A program made the translations under genes and the position numbers. From Camelus bactrianus (lineage: Eukaryota > Chordata > Mammalia > Artiodactyla > Camelidae): a stretch of DNA of 64,000 bases. The notes beneath the pieces were generated by a model. The model was not told where the DNA came from. It worked only from the letters and a program-made list of their open reading frames with translations, and did no database searches. The stretch lies in contig NC_133575.1 in the NCBI RefSeq assembly GCF_048773025.1, forward strand, positions 69,222,537 through 69,286,536, written 5' to 3'. Positions 1 through 12,240 of the stretch are shown here, in pieces; within the stretch, counting starts at the first letter, position 1; every line of letters starts with the position of its first letter.

Positions 1-650
1 AGCTCCTAGTCTGGTTGGTTGCCAGGCCCTGCATTGTGTTAATGCTGCCAGCTGCTGGTAGGTTGGGCTGGGTCATTAGGTGGCTGGCTGCAGAACCCTG
101 AGGGATCCCAAGGCTAGAGCTGGCTCACTTGTGGGTGAAGCCTGATTCTGGAGTGGGTGTTTGTTGGACCGGTTTCCTGGCTGTAGCATCAGACTGCTGG
201 TGGGTGGGGCTTGTTCCTCACATGGGTGAATTCTGGTTCCAAGATGTTCTAAATCTGGTCCCAAAGCTCACTGGTGAGTGGGACTGGATCCCAGAGTGGC
301 TGACTGGGTAGACTAAGGTATTTTGGAGCTGGTGTTGACTTGCTGGTGGGTAGGGCTGGGGCCCAGGTAGTGCCGGGGCTAGTGCCAGCTCACTGATAGG
401 CATAGCTGCTCCTGGAGTCACTGGCTGAGTTGGCCCAGAGCTTTGTTAATCTCCTTCTCCTAGTTCATCCACCACCCTCTACCCACCACCTCCCTCCCCT
501 CTCGCAACCATCTGTTTGACTGGTGGTGGTCAGGGATGCAGTCTGGGAGGGTCCCATGGCTGTTATCGGCCTGCTGGTGGGTGTGCTGGGTCCTGCCATG
601 GCAGGCTGCAGGGCTTGGCTGTCCTGGGGCTGGTGTCTGCACACTGTTCG
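1..650. repeat. Degenerate GC-rich minisatellite, about 70-bp period
   Basis: A core like CTGGTGGGTGGGGCTGG recurs near 53, 126, 192, 267, 337, 388, 517 and 568, giving spacings of roughly 50-75 bp. Units are strongly diverged. The array is broken at 437-515 by a pyrimidine-rich stretch resembling the L1 3' UTR fragment at 1539-1592. Open frames here are by-products of the GC-rich repeat. It may be a VNTR-like part of an L1 3' end; the family is not certain. Confidence 0.6.
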
Positions 651-654
651 GCGT

Positions 655-1290
655 TTATTGGCTCATTCTTTATTTCAGCAGAAAAATATTTAGTCACCAT
701 TAATTATGATGTTAACTGTAGAATGTTTGTAGATGTTCTTTATCAAATTGAGGAAGTTCCCCTCTATTTCTACCTTGTTGAGAGTTGCTATCATGAATGC
801 ATGTTAGATTTTGTCAGATGCTTTTTCTCCATCTATTTATATGGCCACATGACTTTTCTTCTTTTATCTTCTTGATGTTATAGTTACATTCACTGATTTT
901 CATATGTTGAGGCAAACTTGCATATCTGGAGTAAATTTCCTTTGGTCATGGTGTATAATTTTTTAAACAAATTATTAGATTATCTTTGCTAATATTTTGT
1001 CCAGGACATTTGCATTATTTTTATGAGAGTATTCATCTGTAGTTTTTATAGTTTTTATTTCTTTTATCTTTTTTTCTGTTTTTGGCATTTGTGGAATTCT
1101 GGTCTTGAAGAATGATTTAGGAAGTATTCCTTCTGCATCTATTTTCTATAAAAGATTGTAAATAATAGGTATAATTTCTTCTTTAAATGTTTGGTTTTAT
1201 TCGCCAGTGTGCCAACTGGATCTCATACTTTCTGCTTTTGAAGTTTATTAATTATTCAATTTTTAAAATAGATATGGACCTATTGAGATT
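655..1290 (-). mobile_element. Old L1 'A', ORF2 part (left piece)
   Basis: Read on the minus strand this is L1 ORF2, in the reverse-transcriptase region around the GFIPG / nucleic-acid-binding segments. It is heavily mutated, with no long open frame. It breaks off at about 1290 and resumes at about 2656, because a younger L1 sits between. Confidence 0.75.
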
Positions 1291-2655
1291 ACCTATTTCT
1301 TATTTATTTCTTTATTTCTTTATCTATTTATTGGAGTATAGTTACAATATTATGTTAGTTTTGAGTGTAAAACATAGTGTTTTGACATTTCACTACATTA
1401 TGAAATGATGACCATGATAAACCTAGTAACCATCTGTCACCCTACAAAATTATTCTGGTATTACTGACTATATTCCTTATGTTGCATATAACATCCCCAT
1501 GACTTATTTATTTTATAACTGGAGTATGTATCTCTTAATCTCCTTCTCCTATTTCATCCACCATCCCCTACTCCCCTCTGGCAACCACCTGTTTGTTCTA
1601 TGTATCTATGAGTCTGTTCTTGTTTTGTTATATTTATTCATTTGTTTTATATTTTTAGATTCCACATATAAATGAACTCATGCAGTATTTTAATTTCTTT
1701 TTCTGACTTATTTCACTTAGCATAATACCATCTAATTCTACCTGTGTTGTCACAAATGGCAAGATTTCATTGTTTTATGGCTGAGTAACATTCCATTGTG
1801 TATATATAAACAATATATATATATATAATATATATATATACACACAGACACACTTCTTTATACATTCTCGTTGTATATATATATGTATATACATGTATAG
1901 ATAGATAGACCATATCTTATTTATTTATTGATCTAACGATGGACAGATATTTAGGTTGCTTCCATATCTTGGTTCTTATAAATAATGGTGCAATGAACAT
2001 GAAGGTGCATGTAATTTTTCAAATTAGTGTTTTTATTTTCTTTGGGTAAATACCCAGAAGTGGAACTGATATATTGTAGGATAGCTCTATTTCTAAGTTT
2101 TTGAGGAACCTCCACACCGTTTTCCACAGTAGTTGCACCAATTTACAAGAGTTCATGAGGGTTTCCTTTTCTGTACATCCTTGCCAACTTTTTATTTGTT
2201 GTCTTTTTAGTCCTTCTGCCAGGTCTGAAGTGATAGCTCATGGTATTGATTTGTGCTTCCCTGATGATTATTGATGTTGAGCATCTTTTCATGTGTCTGT
2301 TGGCCATTCGTATGTCTTCTTTAGAGAAATGTCTGTTTGAGTCCCTTCCCAATTTAAAGTCATATTTCAGTGTTTTGTTTCTTGATATTGAGTTGTGTGT
2401 ATATTCTTTATATTTTGGATATTAACCCCTTATCAAATATATCGTTGGCAAATATCTTTTCGCATTCAGTAGACTGCCTTTTCATTTTGTTGGTTGTTAC
2501 CTTTGCTGTGCAAAAGGTTTTTAGTTTGATGTTGTCCCACTTATTTATTTTTGCTTTTATTGCTTTCAGTAACTTTTGTCTTTCTAAGAATTGTTCCATT
2601 TCACTTATGTTATCAAATTTGTGGCCATAGTTATTTTCAGTATTTCTCATTAGTT
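1291..2655 (-). mobile_element. Younger L1 3' end inserted into L1 'A'
   Basis: It starts with an antisense L1 tail (TTTATTGGAGTATAG...), then the 3' UTR, then the ORF2 C-terminal coding region from about 1775. Minus-strand frames at 2143-2352 and 2408-2650 read as L1 ORF2 (for example [15 protein letters not shown]). It is 5'-truncated. A (TA)n run lies at about 1801-1890. About 100 bp of the host L1 seems missing at the insertion. Confidence 0.75.
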
Positions 2656-4480
2656 TTTAATGTTTATTGGATCAGTAGTGATGACCCCTCTTTCATTTAA
2701 GATATTAATAATTTATGTCTTCTCTTATTTTTTTCTTAGTTAGCCAGGTTAGAATTTTATAAATTTAATAGACCCTTTCCAATAATCAAGTTTTGGTTTC
2801 ATTGATTTTCTGTTTTCAATTTCATTGATTTCTGCTCAAATTTTATAATTACTTTTCTTCTGCTTTCTTTAGATTTAATTTGATCTTCCTTTTTTAGTTT
2901 CCTAAGGTGGAAGATTGGATAATTCATTTTATGACTTTATCTTTTGTAATATATTCATGCAATTTCATAGATTTCCCTCTAAGTCCTGCAGTCATCACAT
3001 TCCATAGATTTTGATAAATTATATTTTCATTTTCACTTGGTTCAAAGTATTTTATAGTCATCTTGAAATTCTGTTTGATCTACATGTTATGTAGAATCTC
3101 TACATATTGATTTTTTTGAATTATCTTTCCATTATTTATTTCTAGTTTATTTTCATTGGGATCTTAGAGCATACTTTGTATGATTTTTGTTTTTAAATTT
3201 GTTAAGGCATGTTTGATGGCCTGCAATGTGTTTAGTCTTGGAGAATGTTCAAAGTAGTTTGAGAAGAATGTGTATTGTGCTGTTGTTGGATGAAGAATTT
3301 ATAAATGTCAATTAGATCTACTTGATTGATGGTGCTATTCAGTTCAACTCTGTCCTTGCTGATTTTCTGCCTGCTGGATCTGTCAATTACTGATAGATGG
3401 GTGTTGAAGTTTCCAACTATAAGAGTGGATTAGTTTTTTTCTACTTGAAGTTCTATAAGGTTTTGCCTCATGTATATTGATACTTTGTTGTTAAGCACAT
3501 TCACCTTAATCTTGTTACATTTTCTTGGAGAATTGGCCCCTTTATCATTATGTAATGCCTTCTTTATCCCTAATAATTTTCCTTGCTGTGAGTTTTGGTT
3601 TGTCTGAAATAAATAAAACAACTCCAGTTTTTTTTTCCATTGGTATTAGTATAGTATGTCTTTTCCCATCCCTTTACTTTTAAATCTGTGTCTTCATATT
3701 TAAAATTGGTTTCTTAGAAATAACATATAATTAGATGTTCATACACTCTGATAGTTTCTACCTTTTAATTGGTATGCTTAGACCATTGACATTTAAAATG
3801 ATTCTTGATACAATTGGATTAATACCTATCATATCTGTAGCTTTTTTCTATTCATTGCCCTTTTTTTAATTTCTGCTTGTGATTCCCACTCTTTTTTTGT
3901 CTCTCTGTTTTTAACTGAGCATTGTACATGAATCCATTTTATTTTCTCTTTTGGTATTCCAATTATATTTTTATTTTGCTATTTTTGTGGTTGCCCTAGA
4001 GTTTGCAGTACACATTTATGGCTAGTTTAAGTCCATTTTCAAATAATACTATATTTCAATACTTTAGAGTTAGTGCAATTACCTTATAACAGAGTATTCC
4101 CAATTCTTCTATTCTGTCCCTTATAATATTGCTGCCATTCATTTTTGCTATCCTTATGTTATAAGTTGCCAAGCGCATTGTTCCTATTACTATTTTGAAC
4201 ATACTGTTAACTGGTAAATCAATTAAGGATGTGGAAAATAAAGATTTTATTTTATCTTCATTTATTCCTTGGCTAATGCTCTTCCTTTATGTCAATTCAG
4301 ATTTTAGAACTATGTCATTCTTTATGAAGAACTTCTTTAAACATTTTTGCATGAGTAGTCTACTGGTTAAAAAAATTCTGGAATTTTTGTTTCTGTGACA
4401 AATATTTCTCCTTTACTTTTGAAGGATAATGTCATGAGGTGAAGAATTATTGATCATGTTTTTTTTTTCTTTCAACACTT
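2656..4480 (-). mobile_element. Old L1 'A', ORF2 RT/endonuclease part (right piece)
   Basis: Continues L1 'A' after the nested insertion: the antisense RT N-terminal half, then the endonuclease region up to about 3800, then sequence 5' of ORF2. Stops and frameshifts are many. The age is that of a mammalian-wide L1M element. Confidence 0.7.
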
Positions 4481-6110
4481 TAAAGATTGCACTCCACTCC
4501 CTTTTTTCTTGAATGGTTTTTGAAGAAAAAACTGATACAAATCTTGTCCATGCTCATTTACATGCATAGTTTTTATCCTTCTACTTCTTTATTTTATGAT
4601 TTTCTCTGTTTTTGATTTTCTCTAGTTTGAATATAATACACCTAATTATGTGTATATGTACAGTTGACTTTTGAACAATGTGGGGGGTAAGGACGCTGAT
4701 CCCCCACTCAGTTGAAAATCTGCATAAAACTTTATAATCAGCCTTCTGTATCCATGGTTCTGCATTGGTGAATTCAACCAACAACAGATTGTGTTGTACT
4801 AAGTATTTATTGGAAAAAATCCACATATAAGTGTACCTGTGCAGTTCAAACCCATGTTCAAGGATCAACTGTATATATATTGCACTTTTTGTTTTCCAAG
4901 CTTCCTGAATCTGTGATTTGGTATCTGCAATAATGATTTCATTATTACTTCAAATATGTCTTCTCTTCCTATCTTTCTTTCTTTTTTCTCTTTCTGATAT
5001 TTCTATTGCACATATGTTACAACTTTTGTACCTTTACCACAGTTCTTTGATATTTTGTCCCATCTTCTTTACTCTTTTTCCTCTTTCATTTTCAGTTTGC
5101 ATAGTTCATAATGACTTCTTTTCATCCTTATTGATTTTTTCTTTTTCGGTTCCAGTCTATAGATGGTCATATCAAAGACATTCATCAGTTTGTTACCATT
5201 TTAAAAAATATTTCTAGCATTTTGTTTTGCATTTTAAGAGTTAACATCTCACTGCCTACATCATTCACCTTTTATTGCATGTTATCTACTTTTTCTATTA
5301 AGATCCTTAACATTTGAATTATAGTTATTTTTAATTCTCAGTCTGATGATTTCTAAATCCCTGCCATATCTGAGCCAGGTAAGATGCTTGCTCTGTCTCT
5401 TTAAACTGTTTTTTTGTTTTTTTGCTTTTTTGTCTTTTAGTGCAACTTGTAATGTTGTGTTACAAGCTGGACAAGATGTACTGGATACAGGAACTTAGAT
5501 AAATAGGCCTTTTGGCGTAAGGTTTTATTTTTATCTAGCTAGATGTCAGACTGTGTTTAATGCTTGCTATTTATGTAGAGTCAGAAGCTAAAATTTTCTC
5601 CACTTTCCTTGTTTTTATCTCCTCTGTAGACCTTGGATTTTCCTAGAGACTACTTCTTAAATATTGCCCAGACATGGAATTTTTTCAAGTGTAACTAGAG
5701 TCGAGTATTTCCCTTCCCCAGGTCAGTTTCTGATAAAACTCTAGTCAGTTAGGCTCTGGTAATAGTTTCCCTGATGGCATTTTTTCTTAGAAGAATGCTC
5801 TGGGTGTATATAAAAATGGCTACTTTTCCCCTTTTCCTGCCAATAGCACTAGGGGATTTTTCTCTGATCTTCACTATGAGAACCTGGTATGTCTCCTGGA
5901 GAGAAAAGCCCTGAAAGCATACAGACCTCCATAAGACTGGCCCTTCTTGGTATTTTTAACTTTCAATGTTGTCTACTTTGACCTTTTGGCAATTTGTCAG
6001 TTACAGTTTAAGTTTTGTACTTTGGTATTGGCTCTGATGGTAAACTTCCTAGGCTTCTGTTCTAGTAAGCTGTGATTATGTAGATTCACCTGTCTTTATA
6101 ATTTTGAGGG
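4481..6110 (-). mobile_element. Probable 5' part of L1 'A' (ORF1/5' UTR, L1M or HAL1 type)
   Basis: AT-rich antisense sequence collinear with the ORF2 piece to its left, with motifs I associate with L1M/HAL1 5' regions (for example around 4920-5330). It is interrupted at 4661-4871 by a DNA-transposon MITE. Family assignment is tentative and no protein is readable. Confidence 0.45.
4661..4871. mobile_element. Tigger/pogo-type MITE (MER44/Tigger7-like)
   Basis: The left end CAGTTGACTTTTGAACA and the right end TGTTCAAGGATCAACTG are inverted repeats of each other, with two mismatches. TA dinucleotides flank both ends (4659-4660, 4872-4873), as expected for Tc1/mariner-superfamily insertion. At 211 bp it is too short to encode transposase. 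Confidence 0.8.
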
Positions 6111-7789
6111 TAGAGGGTCACCCTGTGACCTCAGTTCTCTGATGGATCTGAGAAGAAATCTTGCTTTTCCATTTGTTGAGTTTCTTTTTCCTTTTGTGAG
6201 GATGGGAGTGAAGACTTACAAAAAAGTCTCTCATTGTGGTTTTAACTTGCATTTCCCTGATGGATACTGCTGTTAAACATGTTCTCATGTATTTATTGGC
6301 CTTATATATATAATTCATTAGAGAAAAGTTGATTCAGGTCCTTTGCCCACTTTTTCATATGCTATTTTAATGTGTGTATATATATATATATATATATATT
6401 TATTGAAGTATCCCCATTTTTAAATTGGATCATTTCTCTCTTAATTATTGAGATATAAGAATTGTAGTTTTCAGAATATTCATTTTTCACTTCTTTTGTT
6501 AAATTCATTCCTATATATTATATTGCTTTTGATATTATTGTAAACAAATTGTCATTTTAATTTCATTGTTATTTTTAAGTGCTTATAATAATACAATTAT
6601 TTTATATATTGATTTTGTATTTTACAACCTTGTTGATCTACTTTATTAATTAGTTTTAAAAATTGAATTCCTTAAGATTTTCTGTATACAATATCATGTC
6701 ATCCACAAGTGGAGATAGTTTTATGTCTTTCTTTCCACCCTCACTGCTTTTAATTTTATTTGACTAATTCCTATAGCTAGGATTTCTAGTACATTTTTGA
6801 ACCAAGGTGACAATAAGAGACCTCATGTTCTTTCTTTTTTTCATCTCAAGGGCAAAACATTCAGTTTTCCACCATTAACTATGATGTTCTGTAAGATTTT
6901 GTATATACCTTCGATCAGGGTAAGTTCCTTTTATTCCTGGTTGTGGAGTGTTTTTTACTAAGAAAAAGTGTTATATTTTGTCAAATGTTTTGTTTCTATT
7001 GATATGATAATATTGCTTTGACCCTTTGTTCTATTGATATTGTGTATTACATTAATTGAGTTTCTATATTAAGCCATTTGTGCATTCCTCAGGTAAATTT
7101 CAGTTGGTTATGGTGCATAATGCTTTGTACATGTTGCTGGATTTTAGTTTGCTAGTATTTTGTTCAGGATTTTTGCATCTAGATTCATAAAATGTATGGT
7201 TTTATAATTTTCTTTTCTTGTGATATTTTTGATGCTGGTATCAGGATAAAACTTTCCTCATAAAATGAGCTGGGAAGTGTTTCCTTCTCTTCTATTTCTG
7301 GAAAGGGTTGGTGAAGTATTGGTGTTAATTCTTAATTAAAAGTTTGTAGAATTCTCCATGGAAGCTTTCTGGTTCAGGGCTTTTCTTTGTGGGAAGTTTA
7401 TTTCACCTTTTTTCTTTTTATAGATCTATTCACATTTTTTGAGTCAGTTTTGATAGTTTGTCTAGGAATTTGTCCATTCCAGCTAGGCTTATAATCCTTT
7501 TTATTTCTGTTAAGTGTTTAGTGGTCTCCTCTTTTATTTCTAAGTAAACTGAATCTTCTCTTTCTTTCTGTCTGTCTATCTAAAATTTTGTCAATCTTGT
7601 AGATCTTTCAAAGAATCAACTTTTGGTTTCCTTGATTTTATTTATTGTTTTCTATTCTCTATTTCATTTATTTCCAATATAAACTTTATTATTTTCTTTC
7701 TTCTACTTGCCTTGGGTTTAGTTTGTTCTTCATTTTTCTGGCTTCATAAGGAGGAAGACTAGGTTGTTGTTTTGAGATCTTTACTTTTT
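6111..7789 (-). mobile_element. Old L1 'B', ORF2 part (left piece)
   Basis: Antisense L1 ORF2 from its C-terminal end (about 6225) through the RT region to about 7785. It carries a (TA)n run at 6377-6402. It stops where a second L1 3' UTR begins and resumes at about 9346. Confidence 0.7.
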
Positions 7790-9345
7790 GTGTGTAGGAA
7801 AATACACATAACATAACATTTACCATTTTAACCACTTTAAAGTGTACAATTCAGGAACATTAAGCATTGCCACAGCACTGTAGAATCACTACATTGCTCC
7901 AGAATTTTTCATCACCCCAAATTGATACTTCATAGCCATTAAGCAGTCACTCTTCATACTCCCTCTTCCAGCCCCTGGAAACCATTAATCTTCTTTCTGT
8001 TTCTATGGATCTGCCTGTTCTGGATATTTCATGTGAAAAGAATCATATAATATGTAGCCTTTTGCATCTGCCTTCTTTTACTAGCATAATATTTTCCAGG
8101 ATCATCTATGGTATAGCATATATCAATATTCATTATTTTCTATGTCTGAGTAACAGCCCATTTTATAGATATACCACCTTGTGTTTTGCCATTTATTATT
8201 TGATGGACGTTTGAGCTATTCTAGTCTTTTCACTACTGTGAATAGTGCTGCTATGAACATTAATGTACAAATTTTTGCTTTAATACCTGTTTTCAATTAG
8301 GATATATACCTAGGAATGGAATTGCTCACTCATATGGTAATTCTATGTTTAACTTTTCCAGGAGCCACCAAACTGTTTTACACAGTGATTGCTCTATCTT
8401 ACAGTCCTACCAACAAAGTATATGGATTCTAATTTCTCCACATCTTGGCAAACATTTTCTAATTTTTTTTTCATATGATTATCTTTGTGGGTGTGAAGTG
8501 GTATCTCTTTGTGGTTTTGATTTACATTTCACTAATGACTACTGACTAATGATGCTGAGCATCTTTTCATGTCCTTTTTGGCTTTTTGTATATCTTCTTT
8601 GGAGAAATGTCCATTTGACTCCTTTGCCCATTATTTGATTATTTGTCTGTTTTTCAGTTATAAGAATTCTTTACATATTCTAAATACCAGAATTATATAA
8701 GATATATGATTTTTAAATATTTTATCCTATTCAGTGGATTGTCTTTTCACTGTTTTGGTAGTGTTGTTTGATGCACAAAAATGTTTAATTTAGTGAATTC
8801 TAATTTATCTGGTTTTTCCTTTTGTTACTTGAGCTTTGAGTGTCATCTGTGAAATCACTGCTAAATCCAAGATCATCAAGGTTTACCCTTATAATATTTT
8901 CTAAAAGTTTTAGAGTAGCTCTTGTTGTAGTAGCATCATTTGTTGAACAGACTATTCTTTTCCCATTAAATGGCCTTGTCACACTTGTTGAAAATCAATT
9001 GATCATAGATACATGGATTATTTCTGGATTCTCTATTTTATTCCATTGATCTAGATATCTACTCTTATGGAAATACCACATTGTTATGATTACTACAAAG
9101 TTGTAGTAAGTTTTGAAATTGGAAAGTTTGAGTCCTTCAACTTTGTTATTCTTTTTCAAGATTGTTTCATTTATTTGGAGCCCCTTGTAATTCCATATGA
9201 ATTTTAAGTCTATATTTTTCATTGCTGCAGAATAAGGGCTATTGGTGTATTGATAGGGGTTGCATGGAATCTATAGATTGCTTTGGGGAGTACTGCCATC
9301 TTAACAATATGAAGTTTTCTATTCCATGACAATGGGATTTATTTC
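7790..9345 (-). mobile_element. L1 3' end nested in L1 'B'
   Basis: It starts with an L1MA/L1MB-type 3' UTR on the minus strand (about 7790-8200), then ORF2 C-terminal sequence to about 9345. The frame at 8995-9222 reads LKFIWNYKGLQI, the L1 'KFIWK/N.K.P' motif. It is 5'-truncated and old. Confidence 0.7.
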
Positions 9346-10020
9346 CATCTTCATATTTAATATACTCATTTATAGCCACAAATTTCCCTTTAAGCACTTC
9401 TTTAGCTATATTCAATAAGTTTTTGTATATTGTGTCTTCATTCATCTCAAACTACTCTCTCATTTCCCTTGTGATCTTGTCTTTCTTCCACTAATTGGTA
9501 ATTTAGGAGGATGTTTTTAGTTTCCTCATATTTGTGAATTTCCCAAATTTCTTCATTTTATTAATTTTCAATTTAATTCTACTGTGGTTAGAGAATATAC
9601 TTTACAGGTTTTTATTTTTTAAAAAAATTATTGATGTTTGTTTTACTGCCTTTGATATGGTCTATCATGAAAAATATTCTGTGTACATGAGGATAATGTT
9701 TTCTGCTGGTTTGGGTGGAGTATTCTATAGATGTCATTTAGGTCTAGTTGCTTTGTAGTATTGTTCAAAATTATATTTCCTTGCTGACCTTCTGCCTAGT
9801 TGTTCTATATGTTATTATAAGAAGGTTACCAAAGTATCTAACTATTATTTGAATTATCTATTTTAACATTCATTCTTTCAGGCTTTGTATTATGCATTTT
9901 GGAGCTTTATTTGTAGGTGCACATGTTTGTAATCATATGTTTGTGATGTATTGACCATTATTAGTATAAAATGTCCCTCTTTATCACTAGTAACATTTTT
10001 AAATGTCTGTTTTGTCCCTC
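9346..10020 (-). mobile_element. Old L1 'B', ORF2 N-terminal part (right piece)
   Basis: Resumes the host L1 after the nested copy: antisense sequence covering the stretch between the endonuclease and RT and part of the endonuclease. It contains no intact frame. Confidence 0.65.
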
Positions 10021-12240
10021 CTCATAGGGTGCAGCCATAGGCATAAGTACAGTCACTATGGGATGAGAAGATTTTTGCATGGTTCTCTTTGATGGTCACT
10101 TTCTCTGATATCTCTGTCAAGCTGTTTGCCTCTGTTGATCACCCAGCCCTGAGTTGTACCCAACTGATTTTTCTCTTATTTTTGAGAACGTGTTGAGACA
10201 TAAATACTGCATAGTCTCATCCAATTATATTCTGTCCCTTTTGTGGGAGTTGTTTTTATAGGCTAGTCTTTGGGGTTTGTTCTGATCCCAGGAGGGATCT
10301 TCTTAATTGTCTCTTTCCATAGTTTTCCCCGGTTAACCTGCTGGCCTGTGATTTAGCTGGTTGTTCTCATGGAGTTATTAGCCTCCTCTATTACTTATAT
10401 CTAAAACATCTGTTATATTCAACAGCACCATTAAAGTTTGAACTTTCTAAAAGTCTCCCAGATAGAGTCAGTTCCCTTGGGAAAATCTTAGTTTTCTGTT
10501 ATTATGGCTCACCTCTCTCTCTCTCTCTAGTAAAAAACTGTGCACAACTGCTGTGGATTTGGGGGCAGGGAAGTGTCTCACTTCTCTCAGAATGACACCC
10601 CTGCTTCACATGGCAGTAGCCTCTGCTTCTCTTGGTTTCTTCCCTTTGCCAAGATGGAACCTCCATCCTTTGAATGAGCTGGGATGACAGTGATCTTGGC
10701 CCCACTGTTATTATCCTGCTGCACCTGTATAAAAGATTCTGCCTTGTAAGTTGTGACTAGGTGCAGGTAGAGAGCCTCAGAACACTCAGCCAGTCTTGCC
10801 TGTAATAGAACTTTTCCATAATGGAACTGGGAAGGGTGAGAAATGGCTTGTCCTTCCTCAGTGATCTTGTACCCCTTCATGGGGATCTGGAAGAAGAGAT
10901 AACCCTGAGTTTTTGTCACACCTGCCCATGGTGGAGCTCCTGTCATGCTGAATTGAAGCACAGGGGAGAGACAAAGGGTTTCCTGACTCAGGTGTTACTG
11001 AGTCTTCCTATTCTTCTTGAGATTTAGTAGATTTTTTTTAGGGAGTGGATAATATTTCTTATTTTGCTATATTTAATTGGGATTATTTCCAGACACTTTA
11101 AATTTTTGGTTTTAAGTAATCTTTACCAATTATATTTTGTCCCTGGGAACAGTTCTGCAGAGCTCCTAACATCACAATTCTGGAAGTCATCTCTCTTATT
11201 GATTATTTCTTCCATGCAAGTTTAGTCTTTCCTGGTTCTTTGTGTATCTAATAATTTTGAATTGTATCCTGTATATTTTGAATATTAAGTTAGACTTTAG
11301 GACTTATTTAAAGCTTGTGTAGAATGTTGCCTGTGTAGAATGCTGATATTTTGTTTTATCAAGGAGATGACCTTTTTATGTTCAGGCCACAACTTCTCAT
11401 CCACATTGTGTTTTTTGTGCTTTGAATGTAATTGTTATCAAAGTCTTTGCAGTGATTTTCAAGTCTATCCTTTGTGTGCATTATCTAGGACATTCTGGTG
11501 CTTGGCAGTGGTTTCATTTAGTTTAGTTCTCAGTCTTTGGCATGCAGATTAAGATCAGATCCCCATGCGTGCACAGTTCAGGATTGATACCAAGATTTCA
11601 TAAACAACTTTATAGGCTCACTGTGTTGCTTGCCTCCTTCTTCCTCATCTCTCCTGTGATTTCCAGTTATCTGAGTCTCTTCTTTTCAGACCTTTGGACG
11701 GTTACTTGGGACTTAGGTACACTGCTATGTTGTGTACTTCCATTCCTATGCTTATGTTCAATTTCAAGTGGTGGGAAGTCAGAGAGAAAAATATCAATGG
11801 GCTTGGTTCCACCTTCTTGGTATCAGATCTCCTCAGATCAGAAAAGCAAATTCCTGTACTCTTGTTTCTGCACTGTAGATTGAGAGGTAAAACACGAAGG
11901 ATCAGAGAAAGCAAGCAAGCAAGCAAACAAACAAACAAAACAAATCAAAGGTTTCTACAATCTCTGAATGGTAGGAGTTCCCTTTCCTGCTCCTTGAGCC
12001 AGAACTAGAGAACTCCTCCTGAGGACTCCTCCTGTTTCCATCTCTGTCTGCACTAGTGCCCATTTATATGTTTCAGCCTATGTTGGGTGGAAGCTAGGAG
12101 ATACTGAAGGGAAAATTATGCAAACCCACTACCAGATTGGTAGTACTTTGAATTTTGATGTTCTTCTCTATCCTCTTGCTGATAACTTTTCAGAATTCTC
12201 CAAGAGCTGCATCATGCATTCTATCTAGGTATAATTGTGT
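10021..12240 (-). repeat. Probable 5' region of L1 'B', unresolved
   Basis: Collinear with and directly right of L1 'B', with a somewhat higher GC content at 10500-10980. Short frames here, including a 124-codon one at 10587-10961 on the minus strand, match nothing I recognise. I read it as an old L1M 5' UTR/ORF1 region, but another repeat family is possible. Confidence 0.35.
11911..11943 (+). repeat. (AAGC)n/(AAAC)n microsatellite
   Basis: A run of GCAAGCAAGCAAGC units passes into AAACAAACAAAC. It is a simple sequence. Confidence 0.9.

Noticed and set aside
10587-10961. 124-codon minus-strand frame, possible ORF1-like product
   Set aside because: No coiled coil, RRM or other feature seen, and it lies in probable old L1 5' sequence. 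Left as unresolved repeat.
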